From the NCBI GenBank assembly GCA_015062745.1, contig SUUB01000004.1:62323-105601 (forward strand): a stretch of DNA of 43,279 bases. The letters run 5' to 3'. The notes beneath the pieces are model-generated. The model did not search any database and was not told where the DNA came from. It was given only the letters and a program-made list of their open reading frames with translations. A program made the position numbers and the translations under genes. Of this stretch, positions 8,650 through 16,822 are shown piece after piece. The DNA is from Actinomycetaceae bacterium. Its GTDB lineage: Bacteria > Actinomycetota > Actinomycetes > Actinomycetales > Actinomycetaceae. Numbering within the stretch: position 1 is the stretch's first letter; every line of letters begins with the position of its first letter.

Positions 8650-9977
8650 GCCTGGCGCATTGCTTCTGACAGTCGGTACTGTTCCGCGTCTGGCTCTTCC
8701 ACGAACTCCAAGAGGTTTCCGGCGACCTCCAATAGTGCTGTACGGACGTCTAATGGTGAGACGGCGAAGAACTCGCGTCGCTGGTTGACCAGATTCACCC
8801 TATGGTCAGCGAAGCGACGGTGTAGCTCCGCTTCAACGCCGACGGCGTCATCGGTGAAGAAGAGCGCGTGAACATCGAAGTTGAAGGGGACGGACGCATC
8901 GGATAGTTCTCGGATCCGGTCCATCGGGTCAAGCCGTCGTGTCATTCCGATCTTCACCATGTTGTCACCAAAGGATCCAAGGTTGGAGATAACGTACACG
9001 TAGCCAGCGCGAACATTGGCGGCACGGAAGTCAACGCTTTCGATTTCTTTGTTAACGTCGGCGAGCTTGGCTTCCATAGCGGCTGCTTCGTCGTCCTTCC
9101 CTTGAGCGCGGAGCTCTTCGAGGACGCGCTGGTAATGCTCGGCTTCTTTGACGAGTTTCGCTCGTTGGACCTCCAACTCCCGCTGGGCCTGTTTCTCTTC
9201 TCGCAGTTGGGCGCGTTTCTCCCGTTCTTCTTCCTTTTCCCGTTTGAGCGCATTCTGGTATTCCAGGGCGAGCTCGAGTTCCCTAATGCGGAGCTTGTGA
9301 TACGAACTCGTGATTTCCAGGCTGATCAGCTTACCGAGACTGGCGACTTGATTCCGGGTCCGCTCCAATCGCTTCTTAGCAGCTTCCCCGTTCCCCGCCT
9401 TGACGGTCAGGATACAGTTCTCTGCTTCCGCGTTATAGGCACGGAGCATCATCTTCTCCATATCCGCCACAAACTTCTGCCCTCGTGACGCAGAGCCGTT
9501 ATACGCGAAGTCCGTCGCCGCCTGAGTAGCAGTGCCCCACCTAACCGCGCGTTTAATCTTGTCACGCGTCTTAGCAAGGTCATCTTTCAACTGTACGGAT
9601 GACTCAGCAGGATGAGCGAAAGGAATCAGCCCCTTATCGACCAGGGTGACGGCTTCCTTATAAGAACCCTTAAGCTCGCCGATCTGACGGGTAAGCTCGT
9701 CCCGCTTCTGCTCAAGCTCACCAGTCTTCGCGAGCAAACTAACGTAATCATTCTCAGCTCTGGCGCGTTGCCCCTCAAGCTGGTGAACGGTCTCCCGAAG
9801 CTCCAGCGCATCACCACCCCCAACACGCTCCAACAACTCCTGCGCATGCGCAAGCTGTGTTTCAAGCTCTCGGATACGCCGACGCTTCCGGAAAAACAAA
9901 CGCCGACCAACCGCTAACAAGAAACGCTTCAACGCGGAAAACAACCGTTGAACGTATTGAGAGAACGTACTCGTCAC
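8643..9977 (-). CDS. DUF4041-like coiled-coil protein with C-terminal T5orf172/GIY-YIG nuclease domain
   Basis: Long KRE-rich coiled coil then GYVYVISNLGSFGDNMVKIGMTRRLDPMDRIRELSDASVPFNFDVHALFFTDDAVGVEAELHRRFADHRVNLVNQRREFFAV. Confidence 0.88.
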   Translation of the reverse strand: MTSTFSQYVQRLFSALKRFLLAVGRRLFFRKRRRIRELETQLAHAQELLERVGGGDALELRETVHQLEGQRARAENDYVSLLAKTGELEQKRDELTRQIGELKGSYKEAVTLVDKGLIPFAHPAESSVQLKDDLAKTRDKIKRAVRWGTATQAATDFAYNGSASRGQKFVADMEKMMLRAYNAEAENCILTVKAGNGEAAKKRLERTRNQVASLGKLISLEITSSYHKLRIRELELALEYQNALKREKEEEREKRAQLREEKQAQRELEVQRAKLVKEAEHYQRVLEELRAQGKDDEAAAMEAKLADVNKEIESVDFRAANVRAGYVYVISNLGSFGDNMVKIGMTRRLDPMDRIRELSDASVPFNFDVHALFFTDDAVGVEAELHRRFADHRVNLVNQRREFFAVSPLDVRTALLEVAGNLLEFVEEPDAEQYRLSEAMRQAV

Positions 9978-10073
9978 TACAGGCCCCTTCTTCGTAGCGG
10001 CACCAGCGCCGCTGTTCCCGACGGGGCCTAGTATGACACAGGAAACATTTAGAACGTTAATCAGACCTTGCGG

Positions 10074-10337
10074 CTAGTGAGCCTGTCCCCGCGCCTGACT
10101 AATTACGTCCCGCACGTCAAGACGGGCTAGATCGCATAGCCGAACGAACTCCTCGAGCGTAATCGTCCTCTCCCCGTTAAAGATAGCCGCTAGTCTTGTG
10201 CGACCAATGTCAGCCTTCGTGGCAATTTCGCGCCACGAATAGCCGAGCGTCGCGAGCTGCTCGGCCACAAGTTGCACTGCAATATGTTCAGTCTCACCAA
10301 CTTCTAGCGCTGATCGTCCCATGCCGCTAATCATCAC
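10074..10337 (-). CDS. HTH (Cro/CI-like) regulator
   Basis: GYSWREIATKADIGRTRLAAIFNGERTITLEEFVRLCDLARLDV; ATGA overlap with upstream gene. Confidence 0.75.
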   Translation of the reverse strand: MMISGMGRSALEVGETEHIAVQLVAEQLATLGYSWREIATKADIGRTRLAAIFNGERTITLEEFVRLCDLARLDVRDVISQARGQAH

Positions 10338-10657
10338 CGGTCAAATACCGAATGCTCCCCGGGCGACGCTTTCAAACGACGCAGGATTTCTTCGGAAAGC
10401 TCTAGGTCTGTCGCATCCGCGAGTGTTGCCGATATTCCATGGCGCGAGACCTGCTCGCGAGTAATAAAACCAAGGATGACAAGCGCCTCAATAACGTCTG
10501 CGCCGTAGGCCGTTGCAATTGCGATGACAGTATCTGGTGAGAGTGTTCCAGCATGGCGTTGACGGTTAAGCGTGCCCTGCGTGATACGGGCCTTCTTTGC
10601 GACTGTGTTCTCGGAGTCGGCTCCGACAGTCGCCTTGTACCAGTCGAGTATATCCAT
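10334..10657 (-). CDS. Putative prophage immunity repressor (HTH)
   Basis: SENTVAKKARITQGTLNRQRHAGTLSPDTVIAIATAYGADVIEALVILGFI; divergent from the Cro-like gene across an operator-rich region. Confidence 0.75.
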   Translation of the reverse strand: MDILDWYKATVGADSENTVAKKARITQGTLNRQRHAGTLSPDTVIAIATAYGADVIEALVILGFITREQVSRHGISATLADATDLELSEEILRRLKASPGEHSVFDR

Positions 10658-10711
10658 GCGCCCATCTTAACAGACGTTACTCGTGGCGCATAGCTTTCTA
10701 TGTGAAATAGG

Positions 10712-10740
10712 TTGACTCACGTCCCGCACCAGTGTATCGT
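10712..10740 (+). promoter_or_regulatory. Predicted early promoter: TTGACT-17 bp-TATCGT
   Basis: -35 10712..10717, -10 10735..10740, upstream of the Cro-like ORF. Confidence 0.6.
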
Positions 10741-10753
10741 CGAGTTATGCGAT

Positions 10754-10780
10754 ACGAGTAATCAATTACTCGTCGCGAGT
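10754..10780. promoter_or_regulatory. Candidate operator: ACGAGTAAT-CA-ATTACTCGT plus ACTCG-TCG-CGAGT
   Basis: Perfect palindrome 10754..10773; half-site TTACTCGT also at 10677..10684. Confidence 0.65.
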
Positions 10781-10790
10781 AGGAGGCGTT

Positions 10791-11036
10791 ATGGATACAC
10801 ATTCACCCGAGCTGCGGTTATCGCAGACATTTCTAGATCGTGTAACTCAAATCGGATTGACCGATGCGGCTGTCGCTGCGGCTATCGGTGTCACTCGACA
10901 GTTCTACAGCCAGGTTAAGACCGGAAAGGCGATGCCGACGGCTCGATTCATGGCTGGCGCTGTCGCTGCGGGCCTAGCATCGTCTCTCGATCAGGTCGCG
11001 ACCCTCGTCGAGGATGACACAGCGGAGGTGGAGTGA
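10791..11036 (+). CDS. Cro-like HTH regulator
   Basis: IGLTDAAVAAAIGVTRQFYSQVKTGKAMPTARFMAGAVAAGL. Confidence 0.78.
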   Translation: MDTHSPELRLSQTFLDRVTQIGLTDAAVAAAIGVTRQFYSQVKTGKAMPTARFMAGAVAAGLASSLDQVATLVEDDTAEVE

Positions 11037-11254
11037 TGGGTGGCTCAAGCGAGTGCTGGGAGTGGGAGGCTGCTCTCCTCGCGGCTGTCGACGAGGCAGA
11101 CGAACCAGGCCGGGTGGATCCGGTGCTGGTCTGGCAGGACGCACTGTACGCGTCCTACCGGCGCAGCTACCTGTCCTACCGGAAGGCTTGTCGCGCGCTC
11201 GCGTCATACAACAAGCAGCTACCCCCTGCCACAACCACCGTGGGGGTGGCGTGA
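11036..11254 (+). CDS. Hypothetical early phage protein
   Basis: MGGSSECWEWEAALLAAVDEADEPGRVDPVLVWQDALYASYRRSYLSY...; stop/start overlap with neighbours. Confidence 0.6.
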   Translation: MGGSSECWEWEAALLAAVDEADEPGRVDPVLVWQDALYASYRRSYLSYRKACRALASYNKQLPPATTTVGVA

Positions 11255-11475
11255 TGGGTGGGCGTCAGCCTGTACGGCCGGTATGGGTCTCGCGTGGACA
11301 GATCCCGGACATGTTCGGGCTTGACCCACGGACCGTGGACCGCGCACTCGCGGACGGTGCGCTGATTGTTCGCCGATTCGTGGGCAGGAAACCGGTCTAC
11401 CGGGTGGACTCGATCGACGCCTGGCTGGCGGGCTTGGACGAGGACCGGCCCGCCCCTGGGCAAGCAACCACATGA
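11254..11475 (+). CDS. Small DNA-binding (excisionase/MerR-like HTH) protein
   Basis: VSRGQIPDMFGLDPRTVDRALADGALIVRRFVGRKPVYRVDSIDAWLAGL. Confidence 0.65.
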   Translation: MGGRQPVRPVWVSRGQIPDMFGLDPRTVDRALADGALIVRRFVGRKPVYRVDSIDAWLAGLDEDRPAPGQATT

Positions 11476-11506
11476 CACCCCCTTGGAGGAGAGGAGTACG
11501 GGAGAA

Positions 11507-11773
11507 ATGGACCAGCATCGTGAGGGATGGCGTGAAGCAGTCGAGCTTGTATCACTGCTTGACGGTACGAACCCGATGAGCACAGACACCGTGATCGACC
11601 GGATCACTGCCCTTGCCTCCCTGTACGGGCTCAACGTCGTCGACAGAACCCCGGCCGAGCAGTGTAACTGGGATGTTGACCCTCACGACGCCGACGACCT
11701 TCACGGATTCCGGCGCATCCGGCTCTTCGGCGGCGTCTTCGAGTACACGAGCCGTTTCAACTCCACCAGATAA
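11507..11773 (+). CDS. Hypothetical protein
   Basis: MDQHREGWREAVELVSLLDGTNPMSTDTVIDRITALASLYGLNVVDRT..., RBS ggaggagagg upstream. Confidence 0.5.
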   Translation: MDQHREGWREAVELVSLLDGTNPMSTDTVIDRITALASLYGLNVVDRTPAEQCNWDVDPHDADDLHGFRRIRLFGGVFEYTSRFNSTR

Positions 11774-11853
11774 GCCTCCCTCTCAACAGGGACACGTAAA
11801 AGGAATGCCGCGCCCTAGTGCTAGTGGGGCGCGGCGGAACAAAGGAGAATCCA

Positions 11854-12162
11854 ATGTCTACCAACAACACTACCAGCCCCACACCGCAGGGAGAACAGTA
11901 TCCAGAGTATCCGGAGTCTAAGAAACTGTCCGCGGCCAGTGAGTATATTCTCGAGATCCTGAACTTCCTCGAATGGGCCGAAGAGCACAACATCATCCTG
12001 TCCAACAGAGACCGGTCCTATTTCTCGTATGAGAACGCCACTGAAGACCTGGTCCGCGCGTACTACGGCATCGACAAAACCCTGCTCGAAATGGAACGCC
12101 GCCACATGACCGCCCGCCTGAACGACACGCTCACCAGCATAGACGGTGGTGATGCGGCATGA
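11854..12162 (+). CDS. Hypothetical protein
   Basis: MSTNNTTSPTPQGEQYPEYPESKKLSAASEYILEILNFLEWAEEHNI... Confidence 0.6.
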   Translation: MSTNNTTSPTPQGEQYPEYPESKKLSAASEYILEILNFLEWAEEHNIILSNRDRSYFSYENATEDLVRAYYGIDKTLLEMERRHMTARLNDTLTSIDGGDAA

Positions 12163-12389
12163 AACGCATCCTCCACTATCTCGACCGGGAAACAGTCCGC
12201 GTCCTGCGCATCTTCGCCTACACGGCGATTTACGCGCTCGCGGTCCTCGCCTCCGCCTTAGCCGTGGGCGGCGGCATGACCCATAGTGCCAGCGACGTCG
12301 TACTGGGCACGGCCGGCGTGATCGCCTGCCTGCTCGCCGCCGCAGCCCTCACACCCACCACCAGGGACGGTGGTGATACCGGTGAGTGA
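12159..12389 (+). CDS. Small membrane protein (two TM)
   Basis: FAYTAIYALAVLASALAVGGGM...VVLGTAGVIACLLAAAAL. Confidence 0.6.
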   Translation: MKRILHYLDRETVRVLRIFAYTAIYALAVLASALAVGGGMTHSASDVVLGTAGVIACLLAAAALTPTTRDGGDTGE

Positions 12390-12810
12390 CATCTTCGCCG
12401 CCGCGTTATGTCGCCAGGATCCGGATGGCTGGTTCCCCGACCCGGGCCACAAAGACCAGACCGCTACGGCATGCGCCCGGTGCACGGCATGCCCGGCGCT
12501 CGCGGCGTGCCGGGAGTATGCGGAGAGTTTCCTTGCCCGGGACGTGCGCTTGTTTGGCGTGTGGGCGGGACGGTTCTACCCCGCAGGGAAGAAGGAAAAG
12601 GCGAAGCGGCCGGCCCGGTATCGCCGGGTTGCTCCGTGTATTGACTGTGGCCGGATGGTCCGGCCGCGCAGCCAGCGGTTACACGATGCGCCCGGGACGA
12701 TCGAGTACGGCGGGCCGGGGCCGCGCTGCGGCACCTGTTACAAGCGGCGCAAACAAAACGTCCCTGCACGACCTAAGGAAGGGAGCCTGTCGTGTCTGTC
12801 TACTATGTGA
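12370..12810 (+). CDS. WhiB-like Fe-S transcription factor with C-terminal zinc-ribbon-like extension
   Basis: AALCRQDPDGWFPD...CTACPALAAC...LFGVWAGRFY (WhiB cysteine pattern and G-V-W-x-G turn) then CIDC...CGTC. Actual start may be GTG 12382. Confidence 0.85.
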   Translation: MVIPVSDIFAAALCRQDPDGWFPDPGHKDQTATACARCTACPALAACREYAESFLARDVRLFGVWAGRFYPAGKKEKAKRPARYRRVAPCIDCGRMVRPRSQRLHDAPGTIEYGGPGPRCGTCYKRRKQNVPARPKEGSLSCLSTM

Positions 12811-13112
12811 CCTTCGGTGTGAAGTACGCCGACGAACCCCATCCCGTGAACGAGATTATTACTAATCGTGCCGTGGTCGCGATCGAAGCACCATCGGAAG
12901 AGTTCGCCCGCCGGGTTGCCTTCCACCATTTCGACCAGTACTGGTCGCAGCTGCTCCCCGAGGAAGAAGGCCGTCAGTATGCGGCCAAGTGGGGCTGCTA
13001 CACGGCCGCTCACGTCTTCGGCCAGTCGATCGTGTGGGCCGGTGACACCGACACAATGCTCAACCTCATCTCCACAACGCAGACCGTACCAAGGGAAGGA
13101 GCGACGTCATGA
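12792..13112 (+). CDS. Hypothetical protein
   Basis: MSVYYVTFGVKYADEPHPVNEIITNRAVVAIEAPSEEFARRVAF... Confidence 0.65.
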   Translation: MSVYYVTFGVKYADEPHPVNEIITNRAVVAIEAPSEEFARRVAFHHFDQYWSQLLPEEEGRQYAAKWGCYTAAHVFGQSIVWAGDTDTMLNLISTTQTVPREGATS

Positions 13113-13471
13113 CCGTTTATCCGAATCTTGACGGGCCAGTGGCCCGCACGTCTGACCCGGTGACGTCGTGGGAGGCCGCGCAGGCAATCAGTGACGGGCA
13201 GATGCGGGCCTCCGAGCAGGCCGTCCTGTCTGCACTGCGTACGGGTGGGGCGATGACGGATCCGCAGATCGCTGACTATGTCATCTCGCATGGTGGCCGC
13301 TGGTCCGCGCAGCGTCTGCGGAGCGCCCGCGCCGACCTCGTACGCGCCGGCCTGGTCACGCCGGCCGGTGTGGTCCGCCCGGAGGGGTCCCCGCGCCGGT
13401 ACACGATCTGGGCCGCCACCCCCACCCAGGGCACGCTCACGGACGAGGAGGCCCGCCATGCTGTGGCCTAG
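13109..13471 (+). CDS. Winged-helix-like hypothetical protein
   Basis: SEQAVLSALRTGGAMTDPQIADYVISHGGRWSAQRLRSARADLVRAGLV. Confidence 0.65.
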   Translation: MTVYPNLDGPVARTSDPVTSWEAAQAISDGQMRASEQAVLSALRTGGAMTDPQIADYVISHGGRWSAQRLRSARADLVRAGLVTPAGVVRPEGSPRRYTIWAATPTQGTLTDEEARHAVA

Positions 13472-13712
13472 AAAGAAACCGGAACGGGACCAGGGCCGGG
13501 AGGCGGTGCCTGCGTCGGCTCGGGTATGTCCCCGCCCGCCCGCTCATGTTGAGGTTGAGCTGACCGTGTCCGGTGGCCGCCGGATATCACTCATGTTGGA
13601 CCTGGTCACCGCTGAAACCATGGCCCGCAACCTGACACACGCTTGTAACACGGTCCTCGAGCACGCCTACATGCAGGACCAGGCCTCCGCTGATGGTGGT
13701 GACGTCTCGTGA
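13458..13712 (+). CDS. Hypothetical protein
   Basis: MLWPRKKPERDQGREAVPASARVCPRPPAHVEVELTVSGGRRISLMLDLVTAETMARNL...; coupled to next ORF. Confidence 0.5.
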   Translation: MLWPRKKPERDQGREAVPASARVCPRPPAHVEVELTVSGGRRISLMLDLVTAETMARNLTHACNTVLEHAYMQDQASADGGDVS

Positions 13713-13939
13713 GTCGCCTCGTCATGGTTTTCCCTGTTATCGACGGGGCCCGCGCTCTCGTGGACTTGCGTGCTGAGGCGTTGGCCCGGGCCATGGCTGA
13801 GGCCCGCCGGCACGGCTGGCGGGTCACCGGTGCCGGTGCCACCCGGTACGAGCCCGACACGCGCCGTCTACGCGCCATACTCCCCGTCCACACCCCGCAG
13901 GACCCGCCTGCAGGCGCATTCTTGGAAGGAGCCGCGTAA
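13709..13939 (+). CDS. Hypothetical protein
   Basis: 76 aa, GTG start overlapping previous stop. Confidence 0.5.
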   Translation: MSRLVMVFPVIDGARALVDLRAEALARAMAEARRHGWRVTGAGATRYEPDTRRLRAILPVHTPQDPPAGAFLEGAA

Positions 13940-14347
13940 ATGGGTACGCAGTCGATCCGTTTCATTCTCGGGCCCACCCTGTGGATGAGCGCGAACCACT
14001 CCGGCCGGGTCAACCGGCACTGGGCCGTCACCCGGCGCAAGACAGCGGACCTGCGCCGCCTGGCAGTCATGCAGGCCCGCGCCCAGCACCTCCACCCCAC
14101 CCGTGGCCGCGTGCGAGTCACGGCATGGATCCAATACCCCACCCGTGGCCGGGCCGACCCGAACAACGCGGCACCAACCACGAAAGCCCTGATTGACGGA
14201 CTGACCGACGCGGGAATATGGCCCGACGACGACCACACCCACGTGATCGGCCCAGACCACCGCCGCGCCGACGGCACCTGCCCACGCGGCCTCCACATCA
14301 TCACACTAACCATCACCGAAGAAGCCAAGGAAGGGGAACGATCATGA
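13940..14347 (+). CDS. RusA-like Holliday junction resolvase
   Basis: …VRVTAWIQYPTRGRADPNNAAPTTKALIDGLTDAGIWPDDDHTHVIG…. Confidence 0.85.
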   Translation: MGTQSIRFILGPTLWMSANHSGRVNRHWAVTRRKTADLRRLAVMQARAQHLHPTRGRVRVTAWIQYPTRGRADPNNAAPTTKALIDGLTDAGIWPDDDHTHVIGPDHRRADGTCPRGLHIITLTITEEAKEGERS

Positions 14348-15393
14348 GCCTGCGTGCCATCCTCTGGGCGATCTACGAGGCCCCCGTCGACAACCCCACA
14401 TCCCGCCTAGTCCTCGTCGGACTAGCCGACCACGCCGCCGACGACGGCACCGGAGCATGGCCTTCCCACTCCATCCTCGCCACCGCAGCCCACTGCTCCC
14501 CCCGCACGATCCGCCGACACCTCCAAGCCCTCGAAGACGCCGGCGTGATCCACCGCGGGGACCAGCGCATCGTCAACCACCTACGCGCCGACCGCCGGCC
14601 CACCGTCTGGAACCTCAACCTCGACCACGCCGGCAGCACCCCCGCCACACACGCCACACCCACACAAAACCCCGAGCCCGAACCCGTCCCGGAAAACACC
14701 CACACCGAACCTGTGGATAACCCTGTGAACAACGCTGACGGTGAGACATTTTCCGTTCAGAACGGGGGGACAAATTGTCCCCCCGTGAAAACAGGTGAAA
14801 ACACCCATAATGGCGGAATCACGCCAAAAACCAACGGGGGGTCACACGTGTCCGGGCGGACACACGGGGGGTCACACGTGTCCTACAAACCTATAGAACC
14901 TATAGATACATATAACGCGCCCGCGCGCGACACCACACCCACGACCACGGCCACGGTGGAGGTCGCGCCGCCGCCGGCGGACGCGACACCACTGCCCGAG
15001 GCGTGGACGCCCAACCCCGACCACCTGGGGCTCGCCTGCGAACGCGGCCTATCCATCACCACCGAAGCCCACCGCTTCCGCCTCCACGCCCGCGAACACG
15101 CCCGACGGGCACGCGACTGGGACGCCGCCTTCACCCGCTGGCTCCTGGACACCGCGCCCCGCCCCACGCCCCGGCCCGCACGGCAACCATCCACAGCCGG
15201 AGCGGTCGCCACTGGCATCACCGCAGCAGCCGCAGCCCAAGCCCGTGAACGCGAACGGGAACGTGACCGCGAGCGCCGCCAAGCCGAAACCGCCCTAGTG
15301 GCGGCCTCATGGGCCGACCCGGCCAAACGAGCACAAGCCACAGCGGCGAAAGCACAGATCCGTCAACTCGTGGGAAGTAGGAGAGCATCGTGA
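14344..15393 (+). CDS. HTH replication initiator/helix-turn-helix replication protein
   Basis: MSLRAILWAIYEAPVDNPTSRLVLVGLADHAADDGTGAWPSHSILATAAHCSPRTIRRHLQALEDAGVI…; ORF-track start 14218 is upstream of the likely ATG at 14344. Confidence 0.82.
   Translation: MSLRAILWAIYEAPVDNPTSRLVLVGLADHAADDGTGAWPSHSILATAAHCSPRTIRRHLQALEDAGVIHRGDQRIVNHLRADRRPTVWNLNLDHAGSTPATHATPTQNPEPEPVPENTHTEPVDNPVNNADGETFSVQNGGTNCPPVKTGENTHNGGITPKTNGGSHVSGRTHGGSHVSYKPIEPIDTYNAPARDTTPTTTATVEVAPPPADATPLPEAWTPNPDHLGLACERGLSITTEAHRFRLHAREHARRARDWDAAFTRWLLDTAPRPTPRPARQPSTAGAVATGITAAAAAQARERERERDRERRQAETALVAASWADPAKRAQATAAKAQIRQLVGSRRAS
14712..14915. other. Candidate phage replication origin inside the replication gene
   Basis: DnaA-box-like TGTGGATAA (14712..14720) and TGTGAACAA (14724..14732); 25-bp palindrome 14762..14786; ACGGGGGGTCACACGTGTCC repeats 14834..14853 and 14864..14883; ACCTATAGA x2 in AT-rich 14884..14915. 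Confidence 0.6.
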
Positions 15394-15872
15394 GTGGAGA
15401 ACCCATCGTCACCCTGATCGGCCATGTCGGAGCCGATCCCGAGATCCGGTACGTCGCGTCCGGCACGCCAGTGTGTAACTTCAACCTGGCGGTTACGCCG
15501 CGCACCCTCAACCGGCAAACGAACCAATGGGAGAACGGCACCACCGCCTGGTACCGGTGCACGATCTGGCGTGAGCATGGCGAGCATGTCGCTGAGACCA
15601 TCCAGAAAGGCATGCGCGTGATCGTGACCGGCCGGTTGACTGTCCGCACGTACGAGCACGACGGGGCCGAGCGGACCGCGCTGGAGGTCGCCGTTGACGA
15701 GATCGGCCCCACCCTGCGCTATGCGACCGCGCACGTCACCAAAACCACCAACACCAACGGCCAAGCTCACAGCCAGGTCCAGGGACAGGCGGGCGATGAC
15801 TACGACCCATGGGCCGGACAGACCAACACCCCGTCCGGTTCCGCGTTCGACACCACTCTTCCGCCCTTCTAA
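15390..15872 (+). CDS. ssb: Single-stranded DNA-binding protein
   Basis: VTLIGHVGADPEIRYVASGTPVCNFNLAVTPR...WYRCTIWREHGEHVAETIQKGMRVIVTGRL; acidic tail ...DTTLPPF. Confidence 0.95.
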   Translation: MSGEPIVTLIGHVGADPEIRYVASGTPVCNFNLAVTPRTLNRQTNQWENGTTAWYRCTIWREHGEHVAETIQKGMRVIVTGRLTVRTYEHDGAERTALEVAVDEIGPTLRYATAHVTKTTNTNGQAHSQVQGQAGDDYDPWAGQTNTPSGSAFDTTLPPF

Positions 15873-15884
15873 GGAGAGACGATC

Positions 15885-16244
15885 ATGGCCTACTATACGC
15901 AGCCCGCGCCGACCGCCTACGAGAGCATCGCCAAACAGGCCGCCGACATGCTCTACCGGCTACACGCCGACGGCCTCCTACGCGCCCCCAGCCAACGGAT
16001 AGACCCCGCCGGCGCAGACCTCCTTCGCCGCCAACTCGACGCCCTCGCCGAGGAGATATACGAGGACATGGCCGACCCCTACCAGCGGGACACAACGCAG
16101 GCTGACCAGACAGGATACCCCGTCGCGCCGTGGCGTCATGCGAGCATCCCCACCTGGCACTGCTGCCAGCTCATAGCCGCACTCCAATGGGCAGTCCAAA
16201 CTCAGTTCGACCGGCAACACGACGCGGGAGAGGAGATCAGCTAA
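15885..16244 (+). CDS. Hypothetical protein
   Basis: MAYYTQPAPTAYESIAKQAADMLYRLHADGLLRAPSQRIDPAGADLLRRQL... Confidence 0.6.
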   Translation: MAYYTQPAPTAYESIAKQAADMLYRLHADGLLRAPSQRIDPAGADLLRRQLDALAEEIYEDMADPYQRDTTQADQTGYPVAPWRHASIPTWHCCQLIAALQWAVQTQFDRQHDAGEEIS

Positions 16245-16300
16245 CCGTCCGGCTCTCAGAACCAACCACCGCCGCAACTACAACGACAAGGACATAAAAC

Positions 16301-16822
16301 ATGCCACGATTCCGCAAAAAGCCAGTTGTGATCGACGCTTTTCACTTCACCGGCAACCACTACACATTCGACCTGTTAGACGAGCTGGGCTGCCCGCCGC
16401 TCATCGGCGACGCGTCCCAGCCCGACACCCTTAAAACGGCGGACGGGCGAACCGATACCGGCTGGTATATCGACCCTGCCGACGGCGCACTGATTATCCG
16501 CACCCTCGAGGGAGACATGCGCGCCTCCATCGGCCACTACATCATCAAAGGCGTTAAAGGTGAGTTCTACCCCTGCGACCCTGATGTTTTCGCCGCCACC
16601 TACGAAACAACACATGGCAGCGAGGACGACAATCCAGACGCCGACCTAGCCGCGAAGCTCGCCGAGGCTACCGAGGCCATGCGCAACCTTTGGGCGCAAT
16701 CCAACTCCCTCATGACCTCGATCGAAAACCTCGCAAACGACACGGTTGCGCTAGGCAAGGCCCTCATAAGCCTGCAATCCGTCATCGCAACCACCACACC
16801 ACCATGGGAGAGGAACAAGTGA
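16301..16822 (+). CDS. Phage protein, MPRFRKKPVVIDAF family
   Basis: Common phage N-terminus RFRKKPVVIDAFHF…GWYIDPADGALIIRTLEGDMRASIGHYIIKGVKGEFYPCDPDVFAATYE. Confidence 0.75.
   Translation: MPRFRKKPVVIDAFHFTGNHYTFDLLDELGCPPLIGDASQPDTLKTADGRTDTGWYIDPADGALIIRTLEGDMRASIGHYIIKGVKGEFYPCDPDVFAATYETTHGSEDDNPDADLAAKLAEATEAMRNLWAQSNSLMTSIENLANDTVALGKALISLQSVIATTTPPWERNK

Noticed and set aside
12738-13459. Minus-strand ORFs in early region
   Set aside because: Shadow ORFs opposite a tightly coupled plus-strand gene series.
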